A stretch of 64,000 nucleotides of DNA. Source: Lachnospiraceae bacterium. GTDB taxonomy: Bacteria; Bacillota; Clostridia; Lachnospirales; Lachnospiraceae. Where the stretch lies: contig CAJTDB010000004.1 in NCBI GenBank assembly GCA_910574965.1, positions 1 to 64,000 on the forward strand, read 5' to 3'. This document shows, piece by piece, positions 1-8,237 of the stretch (its first letter is position 1; each line of letters opens with the position of its first letter). A model generated the notes under the pieces. That model was not told the origin of the DNA and did not search any database. It saw only the letters and a program-made list of their open reading frames with translations. Position numbers and translations under genes: made by a program.

Positions 1-1
1 G

Positions 2-373
2 AAAAAAGAGTGGGCAGGGCTAAAGACAATTATCCTGACTCGGAACACAGTAACCGGGGAAGAAGGTGAGAAAAGTGTAGAGGAAAGATATTTTATAAGC
101 AGCCTGCCAGAAGGAATAGAAGATGCAGCGCGGGCAGTACGTGGACATTGGATGGTAGAGAGTTATCATTGGCATTTGGATGTGACGTTTCGGGAGGATG
201 GGAACCATACGATAGAGAAACAAGAGGCCTATAACCTAAATATCATGAGGAAACTATCGCTGAACATATTAAAACTGATCGAAGTAGGTAAATCGTCTTT
301 AAGTCTGAAAAAGAAGCGGTATGCAATTGGTACGAATCCAGAAAAACATCTGGAGAAGATAATAAATTTATAA
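2..373 (+). mobile_element. ISAs1-family transposase, C-terminal fragment
   Basis: An open frame enters from the left window edge and ends at TAA 371-373. It reads as the C-terminal end of an ISAs1-type DDE transposase: a segment like 'ERYFISSLPEG' is followed by 'GHWMVESYHWHLDVTFRED' and then 'NLNIMRKLSLNILK', the usual order at the end of this family. About 123 codons are visible, and the catalytic N-terminal part lies outside the window. An internal ATG at 152 would give 73 residues but is not a plausible start. Whether the element is complete cannot be seen. I see no clear terminal inverted repeat between 374 and 450. Confidence 0.8.
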
Positions 374-446
374 AAATTTATTCGTTGTACGGGTTTAGTT
401 GTGAAACACATTCATGCGTTTGTCGTGAACTGTGAGTGAAATCTGT

Positions 447-474
447 TTGCTATTTTTATGATTTATGATATAAT
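447..474 (+). promoter_or_regulatory. Sigma-A type promoter upstream of pyrH
   Basis: A -35-like TTGCTA (447-452), a 16-base spacer and a perfect TATAAT (469-474) lie about 150 bases upstream of pyrH. The -10 lies within a sequence that recurs at 580-597. Confidence 0.55.
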
Positions 475-597
475 ATCGACAGATATTATAGGTGCGCCGG
501 TCCGCGTTCGGCCGGAGGAAAGAGTATTTTACCGGCAGATCGGACGCATTCCCCGGAGGGTATCCTATGCAGAGCATAGGATATAATATCAACAGAT
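467..597 (+). repeat. Direct repeat pair and hairpin in the pyrH leader
   Basis: An 18-base sequence starting GATATAATATC at 467-484 recurs at 580-597 with one mismatch (G to A), 113 bases apart. Just before the second copy is a perfect 9-bp inverted repeat with an AGA loop (562-570 / 574-582). The stretch between is GC-rich with short CCGG-type inverted repeats. Both repeat copies contain TATAAT, so the second could be a duplicated -10 element. The role is unknown; a duplicated promoter or a structured leader are the simplest readings. Confidence 0.5.
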
Positions 598-622
598 GTC
601 AGAGAAAAGGCAGAGGTGCAAT

Positions 623-1318
623 ATGAAACGTGTACTATTGAAACTGAGCGGTGAAGCACTTGCAGGGGAGAAGCACACCGGTTTTGACGAGGCAACCTGC
701 ATCCAGGTGGCGAAGCAGGTGAAGGCTGTCATGGAAGAAGGGATTCAGACCGGTATCGTCATTGGCGGCGGCAATTTCTGGCGGGGACGGACCAGCGAGA
801 ACATTGACCGGGCAAAGTCCGATCAGATCGGAATGTTAGCTACTGTGATGAACTGTATCTATGTGTCGGAGATCTTCCGAAGCGTCGGCATTCGAACAAA
901 GATCTTTACCCCTTTTATGTGTGGTCCTATGGCGGAACTGTTCACCAAAGACGCAGCCCTGGAATGCCTAGAGAGAGGAATGGCTGTATTCTTTGCAGGC
1001 GGAACGGGACATCCGTATTTTTCTACGGATACAACAACAACGCTCCGGGCCATTGAGATTGAAGCAGATATGATTCTGCTGGCAAAGGCAGTAGACGGAG
1101 TTTACGACAGCGATCCGAAGCTGAATCCAAAAGCGAAGAAATACGGCGAACTTTCGATTCAGTCGGTGATCGATCAGAAGCTGGGGGTCATGGACCTTAC
1201 GGCGTCTATTATGTGTATGGAAAACCGGATGCCCATGCTGGTATTCGGGCTGAACGGCGAGGACAGCATCATCCGCGCAGTCCGGGGTGAAGCAGCCGGA
1301 ACAAAAGTAACCGTATAA
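623..1318 (+). CDS. pyrH: UMP kinase
   Basis: Phosphorylates UMP to UDP with ATP, the committed step toward UTP and CTP; a cytosolic hexamer of the amino-acid-kinase fold. The product begins 'MKRVLLKLSGEAL', the family's glycine-rich phosphate-binding start. It continues with 'GIVIGGGNFWRG', 'DQIGMLATVMN' and 'FFAGGTGHPYFSTDTT', all characteristic of bacterial PyrH. At 231 residues it has the normal length. The start is placed at 623 because AGAGGTG sits 5-8 bases upstream; an in-frame ATG at 596 lacks a ribosome binding site. It is the first gene of the pyrH-frr-uppS-cdsA-dxr-rseP string. Confidence 0.96.
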   Translation: MKRVLLKLSGEALAGEKHTGFDEATCIQVAKQVKAVMEEGIQTGIVIGGGNFWRGRTSENIDRAKSDQIGMLATVMNCIYVSEIFRSVGIRTKIFTPFMCGPMAELFTKDAALECLERGMAVFFAGGTGHPYFSTDTTTTLRAIEIEADMILLAKAVDGVYDSDPKLNPKAKKYGELSIQSVIDQKLGVMDLTASIMCMENRMPMLVFGLNGEDSIIRAVRGEAAGTKVTV

Positions 1319-1335
1319 AGGGAGGAAACAATACG

Positions 1336-1890
1336 ATGGAAGAAAAATTACAACCGTTTGAGACAAAGATGAGCAAATCTTATGATGCACTTTTAAGGGA
1401 TTATGCGGCTATCCGTGCGGGGCGTGCCAATCCCCATGTGCTGGATAAAATCAAAGTGGATTATTACGGAACACCGACTCCTCTTCAGCAGGTGGGCAAT
1501 ATTTCAGTGCCGGAAGCGCGCATTATTCTGATTCAGCCTTGGGAGAAGAAGATGATCCGCGAGATCGAGCGCGCCATCAACACGTCTGATCTGGGAATCA
1601 ATCCGACCAATGACGGTTCGGCCATCCGCCTGGTCTTTCCGGAGCTGACCGAGGAACGCCGGAAATCGCTGGCAAAGGACGTGAAGAAAAAAGGAGACGA
1701 GGCCAAAGTAGCCATCCGCAATATCCGTCGGGATGCCAACGAGACGTTTAAGAAGATGAACAAGAACAATGAGCTGACAGAAGACGATCAGAAAAATCTG
1801 GAGACAAAAGCCCAGAAGCTGACAGACAAGTATATTGCGGAGATCGATAAGGCCGTAGAGGAGAAGACAAAGGAGATCATGACTGTATAA
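1336..1890 (+). CDS. frr: Ribosome recycling factor
   Basis: Splits the post-termination 70S ribosome together with EF-G so that subunits can be reused; cytosolic. The 184-residue product has the normal length and the family's helical-bundle features: 'SYDALLRDYAAIRAGRANP' near residues 15-35, then 'VPEARIILIQPWEKKMI' and a charged C-terminal half ending 'AVEEKTKEIMTV'. The conserved Arg-Ala-Gly-Arg-Ala-Asn motif is intact. A strong GGAGG lies 10 bases before the ATG. It follows pyrH by 17 bases, the common arrangement in bacteria, and should be co-transcribed with it. Confidence 0.97.
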   Translation: MEEKLQPFETKMSKSYDALLRDYAAIRAGRANPHVLDKIKVDYYGTPTPLQQVGNISVPEARIILIQPWEKKMIREIERAINTSDLGINPTNDGSAIRLVFPELTEERRKSLAKDVKKKGDEAKVAIRNIRRDANETFKKMNKNNELTEDDQKNLETKAQKLTDKYIAEIDKAVEEKTKEIMTV

Positions 1891-1897
1891 ACGATCA

Positions 1898-1930
1898 GGG
1901 GGATGCTGCATTGCGACATCCCCTCTTTCT
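1898..1930 (+). terminator. Weak hairpin between frr and uppS
   Basis: GGGGATG (1899-1905) and CATCCCC (1917-1923) can pair, followed by a U-rich TCTTTCTT. The T tract is interrupted and the operon continues, so partial attenuation or processing is more likely than full termination. Confidence 0.4.
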
Positions 1931-1956
1931 TGAGAACAGCAGCGAGGAGGTGGACC

Positions 1957-2667
1957 ATGAAGGTTCCAAAGCATGTGGCGATTATTCTGGATGGGAATGG
2001 ACGCTGGGCAAAGGCAAAAGGGATGCCACGGAATTATGGTCATGTACAGGGTGCCAAAAATGTGGAGCGTATCTGTGAGGATGCCTGGCATATGGGAATC
2101 AAATATCTGACGGTCTATGCATTTTCCACGGAGAACTGGAGACGCTCTAAAGATGAGGTGGATGCACTGATGACGCTTCTGCGCAACTATATGAAGACCT
2201 GCGTCAAAACCGCAAAGAAAAATCATATGCGTGTGCGCGTGATCGGTGATAAATCAGGGCTTGCAAAAGATATCCAGGACAGTATCAACAATCTGGAGCA
2301 GGAGTCAAAGGACCAGGACGGACTGAACTTTACCATTGCCATCAACTATGGAAGCCGGGATGAGATACGCCGGTGTGTACAGAAAATCACGGCAGAGGGT
2401 ATCCGTCCGGAAGATATTACAGAGGAAGTGATCGGAGCACATTTAGATACGGCAGGAATCCCGGACCCGGATCTTTTGATCCGGACCAGCGGTGAGCTTC
2501 GTCTGTCTAATTTCCTTATGTGGCAGCTGGCATATGCGGAATTTTACTTTACGGATGTTCCATGGCCGGATTTCAGCAAGGAAGAGCTGGCAAAGGCCAT
2601 AGAAAGATACAATCAGAGAGAGCGCCGATATGGCGGAGTAAAGGAAGAACTGAAAGGGGAATCCTGA
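1957..2667 (+). CDS. uppS: Isoprenyl transferase (undecaprenyl diphosphate synthase)
   Basis: Condenses isopentenyl diphosphate units onto farnesyl diphosphate to give the C55 lipid carrier for peptidoglycan and surface glycans. The 236-residue product starts 'MKVPKHVAIILDGNGRWA', containing the catalytic Asp and the phosphate-binding DGNGRW motif. It has 'TVYAFSTENWRR' near 70-80 and the C-terminal 'PDLLIRTSGELRLSNF' and 'AEFYFTDVPWPDF' blocks of cis-prenyltransferases. The start at 1957 is chosen because GAGGAGGTGG precedes it; the upstream in-frame ATG at 1903 would add 18 non-homologous residues. The stop overlaps the cdsA start (TGATG), so translation is probably coupled. Confidence 0.96.
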   Translation: MKVPKHVAIILDGNGRWAKAKGMPRNYGHVQGAKNVERICEDAWHMGIKYLTVYAFSTENWRRSKDEVDALMTLLRNYMKTCVKTAKKNHMRVRVIGDKSGLAKDIQDSINNLEQESKDQDGLNFTIAINYGSRDEIRRCVQKITAEGIRPEDITEEVIGAHLDTAGIPDPDLLIRTSGELRLSNFLMWQLAYAEFYFTDVPWPDFSKEELAKAIERYNQRERRYGGVKEELKGES

Positions 2668-3482
2668 TGAAATCTTTTATGACAAGGCTGATAAGCGGCT
2701 TGATTCTGGTGCTTCTGGCTGCCGGGACCTGCTGGTACGGCGGTCTGCCGCTGGGACTGTTTGTGGCAGTTGCAGGGTATATCGGGCTGGATGAATTTTA
2801 TAAAGTGTTCGGTATGAGCATTACAGAGGGCATCGGCCGGACTGGATATCTGGGGGCCGGACTCTGGACCGCCGTGATGCTGGTGGTGACACAGACGGGT
2901 ATGGAAAATGGAGCAGAGCTGAAATGGATGGCACTTATCCTTTCTTTTATGCTGCTGATGGCAGTCTATGTGTTTACTTTTCCGAGATATGATTCCGGAC
3001 AGGTGATGACGGCATTTTTCGGGATTATCTATATACCGGTAATGCTGAGTTTTGTCTATTTGACCCGGATGCTGGAGGCAGGGGAGTATCTGGTGTGGCT
3101 GATTTTTTTCAGCTCCTGGGGATGCGACACCTTTGCCTACTGTACAGGTATGCTCATAGGAAAGCATAAGCTTGCGCCGGTTTTGAGTCCGAAAAAATCC
3201 ATCGAAGGTGCAGTGGGAGGTGTTGCGGGAGCGGCGCTTCTGGGGGCTGTTTTTGCGGCAGCTACAGGCGCACCGATCTGGATCTACAGCGTGATCTGTG
3301 CAGCCGGAGCAGCGGCTTCCCAGGTGGGAGATCTGGCAGCGTCCGCAGTGAAGCGGCAGCACGGGATCAAAGATTACGGAAAAATCATTCCGGGACACGG
3401 AGGTATTTTAGACCGGTTTGACAGTGTGATTGTGACCGCGCCCATGATTTACCTGCTAGCGGTAGTTCTGACGCAGATGTAA
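2667..3482 (+). CDS. cdsA: Phosphatidate cytidylyltransferase (CDP-diacylglycerol synthase)
   Basis: Makes CDP-diacylglycerol from phosphatidic acid and CTP, the precursor for phosphatidylglycerol and cardiolipin; an integral membrane enzyme. The 271-residue product has about eight hydrophobic segments and the family signature near the C-terminus, 'KDYGKIIPGHGGILDRFDS'. The earlier 'LSPKKSIEGAVGGV' block is also typical. The start overlaps the uppS stop by one base. An in-frame codon at 2520 would lie inside uppS and is rejected. Two downstream users of its product occur in this window, pgsA (29414) and cls (14927). Confidence 0.95.
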   Translation: MKSFMTRLISGLILVLLAAGTCWYGGLPLGLFVAVAGYIGLDEFYKVFGMSITEGIGRTGYLGAGLWTAVMLVVTQTGMENGAELKWMALILSFMLLMAVYVFTFPRYDSGQVMTAFFGIIYIPVMLSFVYLTRMLEAGEYLVWLIFFSSWGCDTFAYCTGMLIGKHKLAPVLSPKKSIEGAVGGVAGAALLGAVFAAATGAPIWIYSVICAAGAAASQVGDLAASAVKRQHGIKDYGKIIPGHGGILDRFDSVIVTAPMIYLLAVVLTQM

Positions 3483-3516
3483 AGATGATTTCATGACACG
3501 ATAATGAGGAAAAAGT

Positions 3517-4677
3517 ATGAGAAAAATAGCGATACTCGGTTCTACGGGTTCCATTGGGACACAGACTTTAGAGGTAGTCAGGGCGAATCAGGATCTTCAG
3601 GTTGGCGCATTGGCGGCCGGCGGCAACGTGGAGCTTTTAGAGGCGCAGATCCGGGAGTTTCACCCGTCTTTGGCTGCCGTATGGACCGAAGAGAAGGCAA
3701 AGGAATTAAAGATGCGGACAGCGGATCTGGATCTGCGGATTGTGGCCGGCATGGAAGGACTTTTGGAAGTGGCGGAGCAGCCGGAATCGGAGCTTCTGGT
3801 AACGGCCATCGTAGGAATGATCGGTATCCGTCCGACCATCGCCGCTATGAAAGCGGGGAAGGATATTGCGCTGGCGAACAAGGAGACACTTGTGACGGCG
3901 GGACATCTTATTATGCCGCTGGCAGAGAAATGCAAAGTCCGCATTCTTCCGGTGGACAGTGAGCACAGTGCAATTTTTCAGTGTCTGCATGGAGAAAATG
4001 CGGGGGAACTGCATAAAATATTACTGACGGCTTCCGGGGGGCCTTTCCGCGGGAAAAAACGGGAGGAGCTAAAGGATGTACAGGTGGAGGATGCCTTAAA
4101 ACATCCCAACTGGTCTATGGGACGCAAGATTACCATCGATTCCGCTACACTGGTCAATAAAGGGCTGGAGATGATGGAAGCCAGATGGCTGTTTGGCGTG
4201 GAGCCAAAAGACATAGAGATTGTTGTCCAGCCAAAAAGTATTATCCATTCCATGGTGGAGTTCGTGGACGGAGCCGTAATCGCTCAGTTGGGAACGCCGG
4301 ATATGAAGCTTCCCATTCAGTATGCCCTGTATTATCCAAACAGAAGGTATCTGCCGGGAGAGCGTCTGGATTTTGGGATGCTTTCTCAGATTACTTTCGA
4401 GAAGCCGGATATGGAGAATTTTCCGGGACTGCGGCTGGCTTTTCGGGCAGCAGAGGCAGGAGGCAGTCTTCCTACGGTATACAATGCGGCAAATGAGCGG
4501 GCAGTGGCGCTGTTTCTGGACCGCAGGATTGGTTTTTTGGACATTCCGGAATTGATCGAGCGGTGTATGGATGCCCACAAAGTTCTGCAGGCACCTTCCG
4601 TGGAAGAGATCCTTCAGACAGAAGCAGAGGTTTATGAAGCGATTGACGGAATGTGCAGCCGGGACCGGATTTCATGA
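3517..4677 (+). CDS. dxr: 1-deoxy-D-xylulose 5-phosphate reductoisomerase
   Basis: Converts DXP to 2-C-methyl-D-erythritol 4-phosphate with NADPH, the second step of the MEP isoprenoid pathway that ultimately feeds UppS two genes upstream. The 386-residue product begins 'MRKIAILGSTGSIGTQTLE', the NADPH-binding loop. It contains 'LANKETLVTAG', the metal-binding 'PVDSEHSAIFQCL' and the substrate loop 'SATLVNKGLEMMEARWLF'. Length is normal. GAGG lies 10-13 bases before the ATG. The neighbouring genes place it in the lipid-carrier and phospholipid operon. Confidence 0.97.
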   Translation: MRKIAILGSTGSIGTQTLEVVRANQDLQVGALAAGGNVELLEAQIREFHPSLAAVWTEEKAKELKMRTADLDLRIVAGMEGLLEVAEQPESELLVTAIVGMIGIRPTIAAMKAGKDIALANKETLVTAGHLIMPLAEKCKVRILPVDSEHSAIFQCLHGENAGELHKILLTASGGPFRGKKREELKDVQVEDALKHPNWSMGRKITIDSATLVNKGLEMMEARWLFGVEPKDIEIVVQPKSIIHSMVEFVDGAVIAQLGTPDMKLPIQYALYYPNRRYLPGERLDFGMLSQITFEKPDMENFPGLRLAFRAAEAGGSLPTVYNAANERAVALFLDRRIGFLDIPELIERCMDAHKVLQAPSVEEILQTEAEVYEAIDGMCSRDRIS

Positions 4678-4701
4678 AAAAGACAGAGAGCAGGTGGTAA
4701 A

Positions 4702-5730
4702 TTGAGTATTGTACTGGCACTTTTGATCTTCAGCGTGATTGTGATATTCCATGAGCTGGGGCATTTTTTACTGGCCAAATACAATGGAATTACAGTGACA
4801 GAATTTTCAGTGGGAATGGGGCCTAGACTTTTAAGCCATGAGTGGGGCAAGACCCACTATTCGCTGAAGCTTCTGCCTTTTGGCGGTTCCTGCATGATGG
4901 TAGGAGAGGAAGAAGAAAGCCATGAAGAAGGTTCCTTCGGGAGCAAATCCGTGTGGGCGAGAATAGCAGTTGTGGCAGCAGGCCCTGTTTTTAATTTTTT
5001 GCTGGCCTTTGGACTGTCGGTGATTATCGTGGCCGGCATTGGCTATGACGATACGGTGGTGGATGTGACGCCCGGTTATCCGGCAGCGGAAGCGGGAATG
5101 CAGAACGGAGATGAGATCATTCGTATGGGCGGCAGCCGGACGTATGTATACCGGGAGATCAGCCTGTTTAACAGTCTATATCAGGGGCAAAACGCGGAGG
5201 TCACTTATCGGCGCGGCGGAGAAGAATATACCGTACTGTTAGTGCCCGTGAAAGATGAGAACGGATTTTATCGATACGGATTTGAGAAGACAAACGTACG
5301 TTCGAAAGGAAACGTGCTGCAGGTGTTAGGCTACAGTGCGGCGGAGCTTCGGTACTGGATGAAAGCCACTCTGGAAAGTCTTCTGAAGCTTGTGCAGGGT
5401 CAGGTGGGACTAAATGACGTATCCGGACCGGTAGGCATTGTGAATGCCATAGGAGAGACTTACGAGGAATCCAGATCGGACGGCTGGTATTATGTTATGC
5501 TCAATATGCTTATTATGTCTATTTTGCTTTCCGTCAACTTAGGGGTCATGAATCTTCTGCCGATACCGGCACTGGACGGCGGAAGGCTTGTATTTTTGCT
5601 GATTGAAGCAGTCCGGGGAAAGGCATTGCCGCAGGAAAAAGAAAGCATGGTGCATTTCCTTGGCTTTGTACTGCTGATGGGACTGATGGTTGTTGTGCTG
5701 CTGAACGATCTGAGGCAGATCTTTTTATAG
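4702..5730 (+). CDS. rseP: RIP (site-2) zinc metalloprotease
   Basis: Intramembrane protease of the RseP/RasP type, which cuts transmembrane segments of anti-sigma factors and remnant signal peptides. The zinc site 'FHELGHFLLAKYNG' lies in the first helix (HExxH, residues about 15-19). A PDZ domain occupies roughly 115-185, and the second catalytic motif 'NLLPIPALDGGRL' is near 285-297. Four hydrophobic segments are visible. The 342-residue length is typical. The start is TTG at 4702, preceded by AGGTGG. In many Clostridia ispG and polC follow rseP; here a hairpin and an unrelated gene follow instead. Confidence 0.95.
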   Translation: MSIVLALLIFSVIVIFHELGHFLLAKYNGITVTEFSVGMGPRLLSHEWGKTHYSLKLLPFGGSCMMVGEEEESHEEGSFGSKSVWARIAVVAAGPVFNFLLAFGLSVIIVAGIGYDDTVVDVTPGYPAAEAGMQNGDEIIRMGGSRTYVYREISLFNSLYQGQNAEVTYRRGGEEYTVLLVPVKDENGFYRYGFEKTNVRSKGNVLQVLGYSAAELRYWMKATLESLLKLVQGQVGLNDVSGPVGIVNAIGETYEESRSDGWYYVMLNMLIMSILLSVNLGVMNLLPIPALDGGRLVFLLIEAVRGKALPQEKESMVHFLGFVLLMGLMVVVLLNDLRQIFL

Positions 5731-5746
5731 TATATATAAATTTAAT

Positions 5747-5808
5747 AAAATACAGTCTGGTCTGGATGCCAGGTATCATTGCCTGGCTTCTGGTTTGGGC
5801 TGTATTTT
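5747..5808 (+). terminator. Long hairpin terminator after rseP
   Basis: AAAATACAG (5747-5755) pairs with CTGTATTTT (5800-5808), enclosing an inner GCCAGG/CCTGGC stem (5768-5773 / 5782-5787). The 3' arm itself supplies the T-rich end. The remaining 190 bases up to the next gene show no gene I can support. Confidence 0.6.
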
Positions 5809-5995
5809 CTGTTTGCGTCTGTCAGAACCCCGCTCAAGACTATCGTTGCGGGCGCCGGAATATGGCTTTGGTGTTATAAATATTTTTCCTTGCCAAATTT
5901 CTTTATATCCTGTACAATAAAATCAGATATAAAACATTCTTGTGCGGTCTGCACATTGATCCCCATGAAACGATACAGAGACAGAAAGGAATCCG

Positions 5996-6856
5996 ATGAC
6001 ATATGATGATTTTTTAATATGCCTGGAACAGAAGATCCAGAGCTGTCTGCAGGGCCGGGAATCGGTCAGGCGTGTACGCATCCTGAAAAACAATGGTGTA
6101 AAGCTGGATGGCTTTTCCTATTATGTGGAAGGTCATAAAGAGCGGCCGACCGTCTATGTAAATCAGTATTACGAGGAAAGAATGACACAGGAAAGCCTTG
6201 TACAGTTGGCAGAGCTGGTTTTAAAGACATTGAGAGAATGCCGGCTGTTAGATGTGCAGGGTGTGGAACAGATGATGGATTTTGCGGCAATCCGGGAGCG
6301 GATTTTCTGCCGGCTGGTTTCCCGTGAGCGAAACGAACAGTTATTGATGGACATTCCATGGCTTCCATGGCTGGATCTGGCCATAGTGTTTCATTTTCAG
6401 GTTCCGGAATGCATGATGCAGCGGGGGACGGCACTGATTCATACAAGTCATATGGACTGCTGGGGTGTAACTCTGGATGAACTCTTTCGGGCGGCAGCAG
6501 AAAACATGGCAAAAGTACAAATTTTTCTGGAACCTATGGAAACTTTTCTGGGGACTTTTGGCTTTGAGCCGCTCAGCAACGGGATGCATGTGCTCAGCAA
6601 CCAGCAGAAAGAATACGGAGCTGCTGTAATTATTGATCCGCGGGTGCAGCGTCTGTGCTTTCGGAAGCTGGGAGAGAGCTTTTACGTGCTTCCAAGCAGT
6701 GTTCATGAACTGCTTCTGCTTCCGGAAAGTCTGTCTGCGGGACGGACAGAGCTGGACCGGCTTATCCGGGAAGTGAATGATACATGTGTAGGAAAGGAGG
6801 AATATTTAAGCGGACATGCCTACTTTTATTCCGGGGAGACAGAGACGCTTGTATAA
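5996..6856 (+). CDS. DUF5688 family protein
   Basis: A 286-residue soluble protein of unknown function. I recognise the DUF5688 pattern: an N-terminal segment with a Tyr-rich 'YVNQYYE' and, near residues 200-250, 'HVLSNQQKEYGAAVIIDP' followed by 'LGESFYVLPSSVHELLLLP'. Proteins with this layout are widespread in Lachnospiraceae, often in multiple copies, and no reaction is known to me. The start has AAAGGA upstream (5988-5993). It is flanked by hairpins on both sides (5747-5808 and 6866-6924) and is probably its own transcription unit. No signal peptide or membrane segment is seen. Confidence 0.85.
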   Translation: MTYDDFLICLEQKIQSCLQGRESVRRVRILKNNGVKLDGFSYYVEGHKERPTVYVNQYYEERMTQESLVQLAELVLKTLRECRLLDVQGVEQMMDFAAIRERIFCRLVSRERNEQLLMDIPWLPWLDLAIVFHFQVPECMMQRGTALIHTSHMDCWGVTLDELFRAAAENMAKVQIFLEPMETFLGTFGFEPLSNGMHVLSNQQKEYGAAVIIDPRVQRLCFRKLGESFYVLPSSVHELLLLPESLSAGRTELDRLIREVNDTCVGKEEYLSGHAYFYSGETETLV

Positions 6857-6865
6857 AAACAGGGT

Positions 6866-6924
6866 GGGGCTGTCTGAACATGCAGCCCCTGTGCCCGCAA
6901 AAAGCACCGGAAGATGCTTCCGGT
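6866..6924 (+). terminator. Two hairpins after the DUF5688 gene
   Basis: GGGGCTG (6866-6872) pairs with CAGCCCC (6883-6889). Then ACCGGAAG (6906-6913) pairs perfectly with CTTCCGGT (6917-6924) across a 3-base loop. Neither has a long T tract, so termination strength is uncertain. Confidence 0.45.
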
Positions 6925-6978
6925 AGAATATGCACAAAAATCTTAATAAAAATGTTACAAATTTATTACAAAAAAAGG

Positions 6979-7007
6979 TTGCGTTATTTTTAAAATTGGT
7001 GTATGAT
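6979..7007 (+). promoter_or_regulatory. Promoter of the tRNA-Arg gene
   Basis: TTGCGT (6979-6984), a 17-base spacer and TATGAT (7002-7007) end 18 bases before the tRNA, a good sigma-A match and spacing. Confidence 0.7.
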
Positions 7008-7025
7008 AATCAACGTAGTATCCAA

Positions 7026-7099
7026 GCACCTGTAGCTCAGCTGGATAGAGCACGGGCCTCCGACGCCCGGTGTCGCAAGTTCGAATCTTGTCAGGTGCA
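7026..7099 (+). tRNA. tRNA-Arg (anticodon CCG)
   Basis: The cloverleaf folds completely. The acceptor GCACCTG (7026-7032) pairs with CAGGTGC (7092-7098). The D stem is GCTC/GAGC. The anticodon stem CGGGC/GCCCG encloses CTCCGAC, giving anticodon CCG (7060-7062) for codon CGG. The T stem GCAAG/CTTGT carries loop TTCGAAT. Discriminator A is at 7099. CCA is not encoded; a T run follows directly. Confidence 0.97.
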
Positions 7100-7137
7100 T
7101 TTTTTATATTCTAAAATAATGAAAATGAGGAGGATAT

Positions 7138-8166
7138 ATGAAACAGGAGAACAAGAGCAGCGTAAAAACCATCCTGACAGATTACAGGATTTATATAGGA
7201 ATTATCGTTATATTGCTGATTATTATTGCAGTTTTGCTGAAGGGCGGAGACAAGAAAGACGAGGCAGGCGAAGCAAATCAGCCGCCGGCATCCGATGTCA
7301 CGGCAGAAGATCAGAACCCGGCTCCGGAACAGACCGAAGGAAATCCCGAAGGGGAAGGAGAGCAGCCGGAAGCCGTGCCGGACAACAAGTTAGAAGAGAA
7401 CACTCATGCGTCCATTGACCGGCTGATTGAGAAATATTGTGCAAGTATCGTCAGCGGAGATGTGGATACGCTGGAATCTATCGTAGATGTACTGAGTGAG
7501 GAAGACAAGGAAAAGGTCAGAAGCCGGGCAGAGATGATCGAGTCTTCGGACAATATTACCTGCTACACGAAGGACGGACCAGAAGAAGATTCTTATATTG
7601 TTTTCGTGTGCTATGACATGAAACTGAAAGATATTAAAACCACTGCTCCGGATATTCTCTGTCTGTATGTAGGACCCAGAGGAGAAGACGGCCGCAAGAT
7701 CCATTACGGAACCATTGACGAGAGCACTCAGGCATACGTGGACGAGCTTGCAAAAGATCCGGAAGTGCAGGCACTGTATGACGACGTGAGCGCCCGTTAT
7801 CAGGCAGCTTTAGACAGTGATGAGAGTCTGGCCAATTTCATCCAGAGGATCAACGGGCAGGTAGCGGAGGAAGAAGAACCGGAAGAGACGCCGGAGGAAG
7901 AACCGGAGGCGCCGGAAGAGACTCCGGAGGAAGAGCCGGAAGCACCGGAAGAGGAGCCGTCTGCGGGAGAAGCTTCCGTACAGAACCGCCAGACACGCGT
8001 ATCCAGTACAGTGAACGTACGTTCTGAGATGAGTACGGAGTCTTCCAGACTTGCAGTGGCATATCAGGGAGATTCGATCACACAGATTGAGTCTTATGAC
8101 AACGGCTGGAGTAAAGTGGAATATAAAGGACAGACGGGTTATGTTATGACCGAATATCTGGAATAG
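7138..8166 (+). CDS. Membrane-anchored bacterial SH3-domain protein
   Basis: A 342-residue protein predicted to be tethered to the membrane with its bulk outside. Residues about 16-36 form one hydrophobic helix ('IYIGIIVILLIIIAVLL'). An acidic linker follows, then a globular region (about 85-230), a Glu/Pro repeat tract of alternating 'EETPEEEPEAP' units (about 241-280), and a C-terminal SH3 domain with 'TVNVRSEMSTESSRL' and 'GWSKVEYKGQTGYV'. Such SH3 domains usually bind peptidoglycan or act as spacers. A strong GAGGAGG precedes the ATG. The gene follows tRNA-Arg by 38 bases and could be read through from the tRNA promoter. Its precise role is unknown. Confidence 0.85.
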   Translation: MKQENKSSVKTILTDYRIYIGIIVILLIIIAVLLKGGDKKDEAGEANQPPASDVTAEDQNPAPEQTEGNPEGEGEQPEAVPDNKLEENTHASIDRLIEKYCASIVSGDVDTLESIVDVLSEEDKEKVRSRAEMIESSDNITCYTKDGPEEDSYIVFVCYDMKLKDIKTTAPDILCLYVGPRGEDGRKIHYGTIDESTQAYVDELAKDPEVQALYDDVSARYQAALDSDESLANFIQRINGQVAEEEEPEETPEEEPEAPEETPEEEPEAPEEEPSAGEASVQNRQTRVSSTVNVRSEMSTESSRLAVAYQGDSITQIESYDNGWSKVEYKGQTGYVMTEYLE

Positions 8167-8189
8167 GATTTTTAAGAGAATAATTATAG

Positions 8190-8237
8190 AAAAGCTCCAT
8201 ACCCTATCAGTGATGATGTGGGAAAGGAGCTTTTTTT
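8190..8237 (+). terminator. Terminator hairpin whose 3' arm contains the next gene's RBS
   Basis: AAAAGCTCC (8190-8198) pairs with GGAGCTTTT (8226-8234), followed by a T tract to 8237. The GGAG at 8226-8229 is the only ribosome binding site for the ATG at 8238, so the same hairpin both ends transcription and hides the next gene's Shine-Dalgarno sequence. Confidence 0.7.

Noticed and set aside
5731-5995. Small ORF at 5779-6006
   Set aside because: It begins in the rseP terminator hairpin, is rich in Cys/Phe without pattern, and lacks a ribosome binding site.
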